Made by a program: the position numbers and the translations under genes. Positions 1 through 11,582 of a stretch of DNA of 64,000 nt are shown in pieces; position 1 is the first letter of the stretch; every line of letters starts with the position of its first letter. This DNA is from Albifimbria verrucaria (lineage: Eukaryota; Ascomycota; Sordariomycetes; Hypocreales; Stachybotryaceae): assembly GCA_020081605.1 (NCBI GenBank), contig JAHREC010000062.1, forward strand, positions 1,674,001 through 1,738,000, in the 5' to 3' direction. The notes below the pieces were generated by a model. The model was not told the origin of the DNA. It was given only the letters and a program-made list of their open reading frames with translations, and did not search any database.

Positions 1-315
1 GCGTGCCAGTCAATCAGACAGTTACCGGCCTTAATATCATCTTCAACTGCATCCAGAAGCTATTCGTTCAAATCATGATAATGTCAGCCCTCGATACCCC
101 TGTAGCACAGCCAAGGAGAAAACAGCACTGACCTTGTCCTCGTCCACAATCCAACTCTGGTGCTCATCGCTCCAGCCTTCGTGACACTCCTTGTCTTTAA
201 CAACCTGGTTTATTGACAGATGCCGTAGGCCTAGCCTTTCTGCTAGGTTCTCACAGTGCGTCGTTTTGCCCACGCCGGGCGTTCCAGTAATGATTATGTT
301 TGGTGATTGCCGCAT
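1..315 (-). CDS. FAP7: Adenylate kinase isoenzyme 6 / ribosome assembly ATPase Fap7 (5' part)
   Basis: N-terminal part of the Fap7/AK6 (hCINAP) family, a nuclear P-loop ATPase/adenylate kinase that acts in late 40S ribosome subunit (20S pre-rRNA) maturation. The protein starts MRQSPNIIITGTPGVGKTT, so the Walker A loop GTPGVGKT lies within residues 11-18. LAERLGLRHLSINQVVKD and SWIVDEDK follow as in the family. Exon 1 is 315-133. A 73-bp intron (donor gtcagt, acceptor aatag) runs 132-60, and exon 2 resumes at 59 with LLDAVEDDIKAGNCLIDWHA, the conserved DWH region. The gene continues past the left edge of the window, so the C-terminal lid region is not visible. The frame is intact in what is seen. 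The ATG at 315 is chosen because the P-loop follows at the usual distance. Confidence 0.92.
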
Positions 316-1030
316 CTCTCAAACCGTCCTGGAGTAGGTGTCAGGAAGTAGAAGCTATAATGGATAAAACACTGGATGACTGTGATTGCTGCTCTCTCTC
401 TACAGTCCCTACTGTGATGCTAGTGGCGGCAAGATTATCACTTAGAGTAGTAACATGCGTCTACTGGGGCCGACCCGCTTGTTGAATCTGAGACTGAGGA
501 GCAAAATTACAAAGTGAACCAGTAGGGGCATAGCATGAGGTTGGAGAGGGGGTTAGTGGGAAAGAAAAAAAAAAAAAAACCAAAACAAAGAAAAAAAGAA
601 GCCACTGAAAATTTAGAGCACTAGAGTCCACAAAAACCGCAACAACACGTCTTATCTTCAAATTGCTTCTATATATTGAAAATATGATGCATGTATGAAC
701 CGACCCAGCATATGCATCACAGCAAAACATCTCTCCTTTGCTTTACAGTAACCACGTGACGTGAGAGAGGAAATGTGAAGCATGCTTGCTCCATAACGGC
801 GTCCAAATACGTGGCTAAGATAGATATCAAATGTCGTCAAGTATGAGGCCTGCGGCTCAAACGTCTAATAATTCGCCGTAACCCTGGCCACACCAACCAC
901 TAGATTGAGTGCTGCGTAGAAGAGATGGGGCCAGCAAGTGAAGAAACACCCTTGCCAGACACTTCAGATCAAGAAATCATAGAGCTTCTATCCCCTTCCC
1001 AATATGCAGACGTTGGGTCACGATGACCGT
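316..1030. other. Intergenic region, FAP7 promoter side
   Basis: This stretch lies upstream of FAP7 and downstream of the myosin stop codon. It holds a 15-base A run at 565-579 inside an A-rich, purine-rich tract. No conserved coding sequence or RNA gene is recognised. Confidence 0.5.
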
Positions 1031-4000
1031 CTAAACTCCCACGCTTGCTCCTTCAACTTCTGCAAGCTCACCTTCGCCGTCAAGGCCGTCTCCGTCAGCG
1101 TACTCAAGCTTCTCCTGCTGCGCAATGGCCTGTGCCGAAACGATTTCGGCCAGTCTCTTTAATCGGGGAGTTTGGAGCCCTAGTAGAGCAATCACATGTT
1201 AGCAAGTCTCGTTCCGTCCAGCCAGTGTCTGCTGGGTAAGTCTTACATGAAGGGGTATACGTTTCCAGAGCAGTGATTGCTCGCGGCTCAGCAATCTCAT
1301 AAGGCCCACTGTCTTCCATATCGACAGCCTGGAGCAAAAGTACATCGCTCTTTTCGGTGACTCGTGACGCTACTGCCTTCATAATCTCGCCGTTAATAGG
1401 CTGCTCGTAATCTGCAACCAAATACTGGTTGAGCAGCTTTTGAATTTGGTTAGGGAGAGCCTGTAACAAGTCAATAATGCTTCTTGTCTCATGAATAGTC
1501 GCATAACCCACATCCAGCAAATATCTTGAATGATTTCAATATCATTTAGCGTTGCCTTCTTCAGCTGCAGCAGCTTCGTTGCTTGCTATAGAGTTGATTA
1601 GTCTTGGCAATTGATTCTCAGCCACTGGGCCGCGATTGTTCCTACCATGAGATGCTCTAGCTGGAGGGTTCCCTCTGGCATATCGTGGCTCTTGCACCAC
1701 TCTTCGATACGTGTGATATTGTAATTGATTTGCAGGCCTCGTTTCCAAGACAGGAAATTACGTCGCATAAGAAGGTCGTTGAAAGCAGTCACGCCAACAA
1801 GCTTCAGAAGCTCGGTAATTGTCTGTGTGATGATTGAATCTTCCAGATAGTATGCCTTCATGGCCCTAAAGACGCTATTGAGCAAGCTGAGCAGATTATC
1901 CATGCTATAAGCTGGAGCTGAGTTCGACTGCAGAAGCTTGCCCAAGAATCGGCTACTTTCATTGGTGATAAAGCCGGGAAGAGACTGAGACTCGATGATG
2001 GCAGGAATGATCATCTTTTGCAGCTTCTTCTTGAGAAGCGTAATCCAAGTGTGGTAAATGTTGAACTCCAGACTTTCCAGGTCATGCTTTACAATTTCCA
2101 GGAGACGATCGTATTCATAATTGTCTGTCTTCTGAGCTTCGTACCAGTCCTCAGCCAGGAACACAAAAGAAAGCATTTCGTGAACGTTGGATAGCCAGAA
2201 AGCGCCAGGGTTGATGGCATCATCACCGTCATGTTGCATGACCTCCTGTTGGATGGACTGCATGACATTGGCCAAGAACTTCTCTGACTCTTTCACAAAA
2301 CCATTATTCCACATCTCTGAGGTGACGAGGTTGATAAGGTAAGAGGGAATAGCACCTCTTTATCCGAAGGCGGCGGAGTAGTGCTCGGCAGAGGGATTTT
2401 GAGGTTGCGGATTAGTCCCATAGTCACTTCCTCGTTTAGGCCATCCTCATCCGCCAAAAGACCCTCTAACTCTTCTTCGATACTGTCGACGCCAGGAATA
2501 AATGTTGACCCAGAAAGGTTCTGGCGGTGGGCTGTGCTAGTCACAGCCATCGAGACTGGACGAGGATTATAAGTACCACTGAATCGATCCAGGTCTCGCG
2601 GCTCAGCCCCGGCGCTTCGACGCTTAGGCTTCTTGGAGGAGACGAGGTTGATGAGGCCGCTGGTGGCTACCGGGGTGCGCCTGCTCCATTAGCAAGTTCT
2701 CCATTGACCGGTGCGTTTCGTTTGGCTAATTCGAGTGCGTCACGGAGCGCGTCTAGTTCCTGTCTCAAGCTCAGGTTGTCTTTCTCGTGTTGATTGCTAT
2801 TTTGCCTTGCCGCCTCCAGCTCTGTGTTTGTGAGACGGAGTGACTCTCTGAGCTCACGTTCTTCTTCTTGCATTCGCTTTATGTTCGATGTAGATTCATC
2901 GAAAGCTTGCTGCAACTTCTTCATTTCATCTTCCATGGCTTGAAGGCGGGCAACTGCGATGCCTGCCTGGTTGGCTTCTGTCTGGAGTTCTTTTGTTCGG
3001 GCTTCAAGTGCATTATGGCGGTTTTTCCAAGATTTAATCTGGCTTTCGTAATTCTCCACTTGTGACACAAGGTTCTTGTTTTTCTCCTTCATAGAGCCAA
3101 GGGACTGGGTAAGTTCCACAACCTTATTCTCCAGTTTGTAGGAGATTTGCTTTAGGTCACGAGCCTCTTCACGGACCTTCTTGTACTCGCGGCGGGCACG
3201 CTTTCCACGCCACAGACTCTGGATAAGAGTGACCTTCCTGCGGTACTGCCGCCACGAGCGAAGCTGGCGTCGTGATCGCCAAACCCTTTGAATCACAAGG
3301 GCAGCGTTGCCAACTCGAGTCTCCATAATTCGCTTTCTCCGAAGATACCCTTTGGCTGCTGATTCAAAGAGAATGACATTGTTCCTAATTTTCAAGTATT
3401 TCTTACGCTCCGAATGTCCCCGCCATACACGCTGAATGGTGGTGGCGGCTTTGATAGTGCGTAGCTCCTGAGCCTGTCTCCTAGCAATATATGCCCTGGC
3501 TGCTGCTTGTGTGCGAATAATCGACTCACGAGCCTCCAGATAGCGGCGTCGGTAGAAGCTGGCTTTGAGGTTTTTCTGAATCAATGTGGCGCATTCGTTC
3601 AGGCGACTCGTTCGAAGATTTTCCAAGAAAGCAAGCATACCAGCTCGGAAAAAGATCTTGGTCAACCCCAGCTGATACTTGTCCAAACCCTTGGTGGTGC
3701 TCGTTCCGAGAGCCTTTGTTAGAATGGAGTTGGCCATTTCACGAATCTCTGCTGTCCACTGGTCCGAGTGAACCAGCATATAGTATCGGAGAGCGAACTC
3801 CTCATAAGTCCATCGAGTTGGGTAGCCCGCACAGCTGATGCGCACAGTTTCCAGCACACCACAGGCTCGAAGCTGGCTAAGAACCATGGGGCCTTCAAAT
3901 TTCCAGGCCTCTTTAGCTTCATTTGGTTTAATGCATCGTATATAGTGCACGTCTGTGTTATTGATTGTGTTCATCAGTTCGATCAGAGACGACCGGAAGA

Positions 4001-6152
4001 TACCACCAAGTGTGGGTTTCCTGTTCACAGCCACCCCGATCTTCCTACCAGCGGCGGGCTTGACAGCATTTGAGGATGCTGATGCGACATCTTTCTCTCG
4101 CACCGCTGATGCAGCATCCAGCACTTGTTTGAGAAAGTTGTTCGTTGTAGCCCGAAGGACAGCCATGTGCTCGTCCGGCACTGTATCTCGATTCTTCTCA
4201 ATGAAGCCTTCTGACTCGTAGGTGACATCTACTGCATAATGGCATACAGTGAATGCTGACTTCCCGAATCTAGGCTTCTTGTAGAAAGCATGTTTATCGC
4301 TTGCGAAGTTGTGATGTAGCTTTGTGACAAACTGTTCGTCCGAGCCCATGGGAAGCCTAGATTCTTCATCCAGAAGCGAAAGGACACCCATCTTACCCTC
4401 AATCAGATCAATACATGGCTGATTATCCGAGAAATCGATAAAAGTCCAATCAATCTGTTCTCTGAGATATTCCTCCTGTTCTAGCTTGAAGACGTGTTGG
4501 TTGAACTCCTGCTGAAGCTTTTCGTTGGCATAATTAATACAGAACTGCTCGAACGAATTCTTGGCGAAGTGTTCGAAGCCATAGATATCCAAAACGCCAA
4601 TGAATGAAACAACACGGTTGAGCACTTCCTCAGTAGCCAGACTGTGGTTGATGATGTCGACAAGCCAATCGAACAAGCTAGAATAGATAAACTTGGCAAC
4701 CGAATCACGCACCACAACGGCTTGAGCTTGTGATAGATTCGATGTAATCTTCTCGCCTCTGGTAATCAATTGTTTCTTAACAATCCATTTGGCAAATTCT
4801 GTAGCATTCACGCCAAGTATGCTGCAGGCACGCTCCAGAGACGGCTCTGTTGGGGCAAGAACACTGTCGTTCCTCGAGGCAGTGATCTTCACGTTGCCAA
4901 GATGTAGTAGACCGGCCAGCAGCCTGAAGATATCCTCCTGCTGTTCGCTAGCAACACCAATGGTAAGAAGAGACTTCTTGGTTGCTTCAAACTCAGCCTT
5001 GTCATCAACGCCATCAATTGTTGGACAGTTGCCTTGGCTAAGGTACTCAAATTGTTCGATTGGCAATATGTTGAGTTCCTCGCGTTGTGCGTCTGAGGCG
5101 CCAGCGACTAGCTGGTAGAAAATGTGGTAATTGCGCTCCTTCAACGGCTGGAATACCAATCTAGAACGTTCGAGTAGATAGGTGCGGATTTTCGCTCCGA
5201 TAATATTTGTCTTGTCATCAAACATAATCTCAATGTATTTGCCGAATCTAGACGAGTTATCGTTTCGAGTAGTTTTCGCGTTTCCGAAGGCCTCCATGAT
5301 CGGGTTAGTAGCTAGAATCTGCTCTTCCGTCTCACTCATAGCATCGGTGCCGCGTTTCGCACGTCCGCTTGGTTGATCGGGAGACTCTCTAGTCGCAAAG
5401 TAGCGCATAATATACTTCGCGCTGACAGTCTTTCCAGCACCCGACTCGCCGGATACCACGATGGTTTGGTTCTTATTGTCTCGAATCATGTCCCTAACTC
5501 CAATCAGTCTCCAAATTGACCCAATTAACTATGGGATGAGCCGAGCTGAACGCACATGAAAGCCTCTTCCGCAATGGCAAACAGATGAGGGGCCTGAGTT
5601 GCCCTTTGTCTGCCAGCATAAACCTGTACCATACCATGAACGTATAACGAATCGACTCGAGCGAATGGGTTAGTGGCGATGAGAACGATTCCACTATAAG
5701 TGTAAATTTCCTTCTGCAAGTACCGTAATCGAATTGCCTGGAGCACTGAATAGGGGTGAGAGTCGTTAGCTGACTACACGAAGCTTCCCACATCAGCACA
5801 TATAGGCGTACCAGCAGGCTCGTTGAGGTGAGATAGATTTGTCAGGTCATCGCTGGCTTCGAGCATGGTCGGATTCATTAGGGGTGGTAGAGCCGGATGT
5901 GAATCACCCTGCAGTGCCTCGACTGGCACCTCGACGGTTTCTCCTACACAGAAGCGAGGTCAGATACAAGAAGCGAAGGGAAAAGAAATGGGAGTACGCA
6001 TGTTGGGCACCACATACCTCGCCATTTTCCAGCTGAAAGACGAGCTTGGCTTTGGACCCGTCGATCGTCTTGCTGATGAGCTCGGAGGCTACCCAACCTT
6101 CGGCAGCGTCAGGCTGCCATGCTCTTGTGCCAACATCGTAGGCCGATGCCAT
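1031..6152 (-). CDS. MYO2: Class V myosin (Myo2/MyoE type)
   Basis: Actin motor that carries secretory vesicles and organelles to hyphal tips; about 1,570 residues, the usual size. Order: N-terminal SH3-like part (MASAYDVGTRAWQP), motor head with P-loop GESGAGKT and switch I NDNSSRFGK, six IQ-like repeats (TTIQRVWRGH, TLIQSLWRGK and others), a coiled coil, then the C-terminal globular cargo-binding (DIL) domain ending in EGASVGV-stop. Introns seen include 5811-5746, 5555-5494, 1645-1586, 1511-1461 and 1246-1180, all with good junctions that restore conserved protein. Two one-base frame breaks interrupt an otherwise perfect protein, both at C runs on the coding strand (about 2672-2675 and 2344-2346). 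A possible third lies at the first acceptor (A run, about 5938), unless a weak donor (gtgccc) is used there instead. I read these as sequencing losses, not decay. Start ATG at 6152 gives the standard N-terminus. Confidence 0.95.
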
Positions 6153-7671
6153 GGGGAACCGCTGGAGAAGTAGTCGGGAACAGACGACGAGGGTTCGGAA
6201 AGAAGAAGAAGACGACGGTTAGGAGCCACTCATGAGCGAATCCGTGTTCAAAAGAAAAGGCTGCGACGGTGAGCAACCAATGTAGAGGGAGGGGAATGCG
6301 TAGAGGAGAGCACAAGAAGGGAAAGGAGCCCGATGAGAGGGTTGGGAGGAATGGGGTGTAGAAGAATGGCGATGACGACCCTTCTCGACGTCGTCAAAGG
6401 TTCGATGGCTGGATGTAAAGGAGTCTGGGTGAGACGGCTGGACTTTTTGCTCCGAGAGCTTGTCAGTACAGATAATAGCACGCGTTAATGAAGGTGCAGC
6501 TGCATGGGGAGCAAGGGGTTTGGGGTGGTGGAGTCCGAACAGCGGCTTCCTTGAGAGGGCTAGCCAATGGCCGTGACACAACACTAACATCATGCTTCTA
6601 AAAGGGGCTGGGTGATGAACGTGTGCAAATCGGTACCACATGCTCAAGTTCATGTAAGGTACCTGAGTCCGTATAGCTCAGGTACAAACAAGTTTAGGAT
6701 TTTGGCGTGTGAAACTACTGGTAGGCAGGCGCTCTACGTAGTGCATCTCTGCTCTGGTGACTGGGTACCTGTCTTCCAGCGATATGTCACCTGTGAGGTA
6801 CACATACGTTACTTTCTTGGCTACTACTTTGTAGGTACTAGGTAGTAGTAGCGACCGCGGGCAAAACCAAGTACCTACCTAGGTACCTACCTGCACGTTA
6901 GTACATAGTGGTAGGTAAAGTACCTACTAACCTACCTACCTATGCAGGCATGCTGCAGGCCAAATTATTCAAATACCGTAGGTCGGTAAGATGAGATGCC
7001 TATCACGTAACTTCCTGTGTCTACCAGCAAACAGCCTGCTTGAATTGTATAACAACACTATATTCTCAATGATATCGTCGGCCACTAGCGGCATGCCATG
7101 TTGACCGCAGATACATGATTTTCCCGGCCGGTGATGGAGTAAGGTACGTGGAGACGGAGTGCTATGCGATTTTCACCGCCAATCTCGAGGCGGCTTCAAC
7201 GCAAAACAGCCTAAAGCAGGGGGCTTGCTCTATGGCGACATGCACTAGCATTTCGGCTTTCAATGCTAGGGATAATTTTCATGGCTTAATAAGAGAATTT
7301 GGTGGCCAGGACCTCCCTGTATCGTCGTTACTTTCCCGCCAATGCCTTGATGGGTTGACTTGGCTTGACCAAGATCATCCGTGGAACAGACACCAAACCC
7401 ACGTTTTGGTTTTGTCACAATGCAAATGAAACAACTGGACAGCCCATTTAATACGTTCTAACCCGCCAGGGTTTTCTCTTTCTTTCTATCATTGGTGTAT
7501 CATTGGCCGTCTTACCTTCCCCAGCGCCTTGCCCACGAACATTTTATCATCACTTACTTAGGGCGTTGAGCTGTAAGCTTCCTCATGTTGAGATGTTATA
7601 CATATTCTTTTATAATCATGACTGGTCATATATGTGAACCTTGGTCAGATATGCTGTGCCCCAGTAATTGT
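6153..7671. other. Intergenic region with GGTACC-word island
   Basis: This 1.5-kb stretch holds the myosin promoter and the end of the dehydrogenase transcript. The part nearest the myosin start (6160-6600) is CT-rich on the myosin coding strand, as expected for a leader. From 6655 to 6950 it carries dense AGGTACCT/TACCTACC words. The small ORFs here match nothing I recognise. Confidence 0.5.
6838..6960. repeat. Cluster of TACCTA/TAGGTA words
   Basis: More than eight copies of TACCT or its complement AGGTA lie within about 120 bp. They include the self-complementary core TACCTAGGTA and several GGTACC sites. The cluster lies between genes and is not part of a longer recognisable element. Confidence 0.6.
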
Positions 7672-9562
7672 CTAGTACAATACTCGAGTCAAGACTCGCG
7701 CTAAGGTGCTGTCAGTATATTGTCGAATGGCCGGCCTTGAATATCAACTTACAGCTCAGAGCTTCTAAGCTCTCAAAGATGTCCTTGATCTGCTCAAATC
7801 GCACATTGCTGATGTCGGCCATCAAGTACGCCACCTGTTTCTTATGTAAGCTTTGGCTCATGTCTGGGAGATGGTGAACATACGTCGCCCTTGCTATCAC
7901 TGATCTGCTTGTCGACGTTATGGTCACCTAGGATCTCATTGACTGGGGAGGGCGTTAGCGCGGAGGTCGTGGCAAACAGGATCATATGGAGTTCCAACTC
8001 GTCTCGAGTTGGAACTCATAGAACTGAGGGTTGCTTGGAGTTTACCTTTTCGGAGAACGCCAGGCACGTTTCTGTGGATGTAAATGACCTTGAATCGCAG
8101 TTAGCCACTAGAAGCCAAAATATTGTCTCTGGCTGGGATGAACGAACGCGGGCATGGTTTGGCTCATCCAATGTCAAAGAGCGGAGTTGGACCTCAGGGA
8201 GGTTAACACTGCCCAATGTTATACCTTGGTTGATATATCTAACCAGAGCATCACCAACTAGCATTCTTGGTCAGTACAAACTCGTAAATAGGCATGCAGC
8301 CTCGCCCAACGCCCCAACGCCTACCTTCGATACCAATGGCGCGCTGCGCCTCCTCGGTGCTACCACCAATATGAGGTGTCAAGATAATGTTGTTCAGGCT
8401 TCGGAGGTCTTCGCCCCATGTGTTCAGGTTGTTGTTAAAATAATCACCGTTGGCCGCAGGCTCGTTGGGATAAACATCCAAGGCGGCGCCGGCAATTTTA
8501 CCAGATCGGCTGGCCTTGATTAAAGCTGCGATGTCGACAACACTGCCTCGGCTGGCATTGATCAGGTAAGAGCCAACCTTCATGCGCTCAAACTGCGCCG
8601 TGGAAATCATACCCCGCGTTTCGGGAAGATCAGGAACGTGCAATGTGACAAAGTCGGCTTCTTCCAGAAGGTTATCCAGGGTGGGTACTTGTCGGGAAGT
8701 ACCGAGGGCCATGAGCGTGACAATGTCATAGTAAATGACGTTCATGCCCATTGCCTCGGCCAAAACTGACAACTGGGAGCCAATATGGCCGTATCCAACA
8801 ATTCCTATATCTAGTTGTCAATGCCTGGTAGCGGGAGGACGGGCGAATGCGCCGTAGCTGTACGCACCTAGGGTCTTGCCACGAACTTCCCAGCACTTGG
8901 CGCTGACCTTGTTCCATGTGCCGCGGTGCATTTCGTTGGATCGATCGCCAAGTTGACGGGCGAGACAGATAATCTCTCCAATAACTAGTTCGGCGACACT
9001 TCGAGAATTGGCGAAGGAGAGTTGAATACGGCAATGCCTTGACGGGCAGCGAAGTCGAGGTCGACTTGGTTGGTGCCGATACAGAAACAACCAACAACGA
9101 GAAGGTTCTTGGCTTCCCTGAGGACTTTTCCGAAAGCTTGGTCTTGGACCGGATTCCAATGACGTGAACATCGCTAGACAGGGCAGAACGTTAGCAGCAG
9201 TTTCAACAGTGTTCCCAACTTGGCGGAGTACGACAAGGTGGTGTATACGAACCGGATCTTGTCGATGAGCTGATCCTCCGGAAGGGAGGTTTTATGAGCC
9301 TCTACTTGATAGCCTTGGTTCTTCAGAATCTCTTGACCGGCACTGTTGACATTCTCAAGCAGGAGGATCTTGATGTCCTGGGTGTTGAAAGGCTTGAGGT
9401 TTTTGGGTGCGCTGCCTCGAGGAATTGCCCCGCCAAGGCTGGAGGGGAGGAAAAGGCCGCGGACGGAGAGGTGGACAGGTTTTGCTGGGTCCAGCTCTGG
9501 GGCTGCGAAAGAGAAGGCTGAGTCGGCACTAGGCGCGACTGAATATCTTGTGCTGTAGCCAT
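7672..9562 (-). CDS. SER3: D-3-phosphoglycerate dehydrogenase
   Basis: Cytosolic NAD-dependent enzyme that oxidises 3-phosphoglycerate to 3-phosphohydroxypyruvate, the first step of serine synthesis. Seen in order: a fungal N-terminal extension, substrate domain (IKILLLENVN, DVHVIGIRSKTKL), NAD-binding GYGHIGS, catalytic Arg in NASRGSVVD, Glu in YPNEP, His in TPHIGGST, then a C-terminal ACT domain (IYIHRNVPGVLRK ... GDVAYLMADI), the serine-feedback site of this enzyme type. Several introns are visible; the last (donor gtaagt) leads into the short end SRVLTRVLY-stop at 7672. Frame breaks: about 9124 (AAAAG-TCC), about 9016 (short C run), and one unlocated base between the ATG at 9562 and the first conserved residues. 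All are consistent with single-base losses. The ATG at 9562 is the only plausible start, but the N-terminal reading is uncertain. Confidence 0.93.
7989..8017. repeat. Perfect 13-bp inverted repeat inside a dehydrogenase intron
   Basis: The arms 7989-8001 and 8005-8017 are exact complements (GAGTTCCAACTCG / CGAGTTGGAACTC), separated by three bases. The repeat sits in the intron between the ACT-domain exons coding GVLRK and VNEIL. That intron is about 100 bp, longer than most introns of this gene. Confidence 0.85.
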
Positions 9563-9647
9563 TGCTGTCGATGTTGCGGAATTGGAGGGTGGTTCACGAG
9601 AGAATGCAACTAGGAGCAGTTGAAGGGCAGGCGGCGAGCATCGGAGG

Positions 9648-9655
9648 TTTTTATA
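9648..9655 (-). promoter_or_regulatory. TATA-like box upstream of the phosphoglycerate dehydrogenase
   Basis: On the minus strand the sequence reads TATAAAAA, about 86 bp ahead of the ATG at 9562. The position is reasonable for a fungal TATA element, but only the motif itself supports it. Confidence 0.45.
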
Positions 9656-10869
9656 AAAGTAATACCTACTAAGCTAACTAGTATGGCTGTTGGACGTTGT
9701 AGTCATCGCCGCATTGCGCAGAGAGGGGCACCAAACTGACTAAGAGCCTACTGAGCCACCACTGTCGTAGGAACCGATTACGGCATGGCGCAACGCAACA
9801 CAATGTAAGTTAAGGCGGCTTGCCTCCCCGATCATGACATGCAAAGTCCGACCCTGAGCCCAGATTGGTCTGTAAACGTCCAGTTCCTTGTCATCTAGAC
9901 CGGACGGCGGTGATCTTGAAAGCAATGTAACCATCACTTGACAGCTCAGCGTCATCTAGTAGCTTTGGACGCTACCTTTGTGCCGAAGAAACGCGGGGCA
10001 CATGCCTTATCAAGCAGACCTCGCCCATGTCGTTGTCCCTTGATCTTCTGGGCACACTTTGGCGAGGGGAGAGAGAACAAAACAGGGCATAGAGACGAAA
10101 TCCCTCTTCAGGCGCATATTGAGTGACATTGAAGATGGGCTTACGATTGACTCAGCCAGGCCTTTCCATTACAATCATTCCCGCATTCGCGTTGGACCTG
10201 ATGGCATCAACTGAGGTAATGCAAGTTGAATACCTACCTTGCTTGTGTAGGTTATTTTGTGGTGCTAGGCAAATCTTTTGACCACTACCAATGTCCATAT
10301 TGCCTTCCGCCCCACTCTTCCTCTCTCGCAGCAAGAGCTCTACGGCAGGACCAGCAATCATTTGCAAAGAGAAGCAAAAGCCGGGTAAGGTTACAGTGGT
10401 GAAGGCACGCATCGCTGTGGGAGTACTGGGCGGTTGCGGTATTCGAGCATGACGGGGTCTGTCTACTTCGTACACAACCCTGGTGTATGCTGTCATGCTT
10501 GCATCCTACTGGCTCATGGTCTGCCGTTCGGACCCTGAGTAACACATGCAGCTGCCACAATGCAGAGCAGCACCACTGTTTCTACCCCAGAGAATGGGGA
10601 CCAGCTTCGCTCGGTTTCGTGAAAATCGCGCGTTGGCAACCCATGGAAAGGTGTCATTGACCCTCCAGCTTGTTATCAGAATGCTATGCAGCCCAAGTTA
10701 GTCATATGTGTGACGAGCTCAGGGTTGCAATTCTCGCAAGTGCTTGCTTGCTTGGGGTAGCCTGCCCTGATCCCTAACACTATTTCCCTAATGGGATATC
10801 CCGCCTATTGCATGTTGTCCTGCATGGGCCCAGCGCCGTCTCAGCCCGGTGCCATACGGAGTATACAAG

Positions 10870-10896
10870 GCCGATTACGGGGCTCCGTAAATCGGC
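10870..10896. repeat. Imperfect inverted repeat
   Basis: GCCGATTACGG (10870-10880) and CCGTAAATCGGC (10885-10896) are complementary apart from one unpaired base, with a four-base gap. It lies between genes, with no T run after it and no known role. Confidence 0.6.
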
Positions 10897-11582
10897 GCCA
10901 ATCCACCTCAAGGCTGTGCTCAATCCAAGAGTCACTAGGAGTTATTCATTCTCTATCACTAAACATCATCATAACACCTCGGCATACGCGGGAGGTTAAG
11001 CGGTATTAAGTGGTTCGATTCGTGTGATTGTGAACCTGACTGAGCGGGCTCTTGTTGGCTCTTTGGAGGAGAAATTCATCCTTTTTTTTTTTTTTTTCAC
11101 TTTTTGAAAAGTCTACAGAGGTCTTACAGGGTCATGATGGCGTGGCGATTGAATTGCTACTAGCCGCACATGATCCATAGAATACACATTAAAGAGCCTT
11201 TGCTTGTTCAGATTTATAATTAGCATCCTCTATTATGCAGCTCGAGCTCTTTTAACCAGAAAGCGGAGGAGAAACAAGAACATTGAGACACAGAAAGGTT
11301 CATCAGCCATGCGACTGACTGTTAACGTCGAAGGCCGCGCTCTCAATGGCTGCTTGGGCAATACGCTGATAACCTAGCTCACCTGACCCCTTCCAATTCT
11401 CAGTCGGAAATTCCCAAGACACCTGTGCTATCGTGTGCAATTGACCCTTGCATTGCTTGAGCATGCCTCAACAAGCCAGAAAACAGCCAACGACTGAATT
11501 CAAATCCACGAGGTTTTGTGAGGCATATCTATCTCAGCCACGATTGTTGAATGTTTCTGCAGACTAACGCGCCTTGCTTCGA

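Larger units (their letters stand above)
9563..11582. other. Intergenic region, serine dehydrogenase promoter to NAP1 3' end
   Basis: This 2-kb stretch has no recognisable gene. It holds a TATA-like box at 9648-9655 serving the dehydrogenase, an imperfect hairpin at 10870-10896, and a 16-base T run at 11082-11097. The ORFs here are short and show no family resemblance. Confidence 0.5.

Noticed and set aside
11000..11030. A tRNA-like TTCGATT loop in the 9.6-11.6 kb gap
   Set aside because: The flanking bases do not form a five-base-pair T arm, and no matching acceptor stem or anticodon arm is found.
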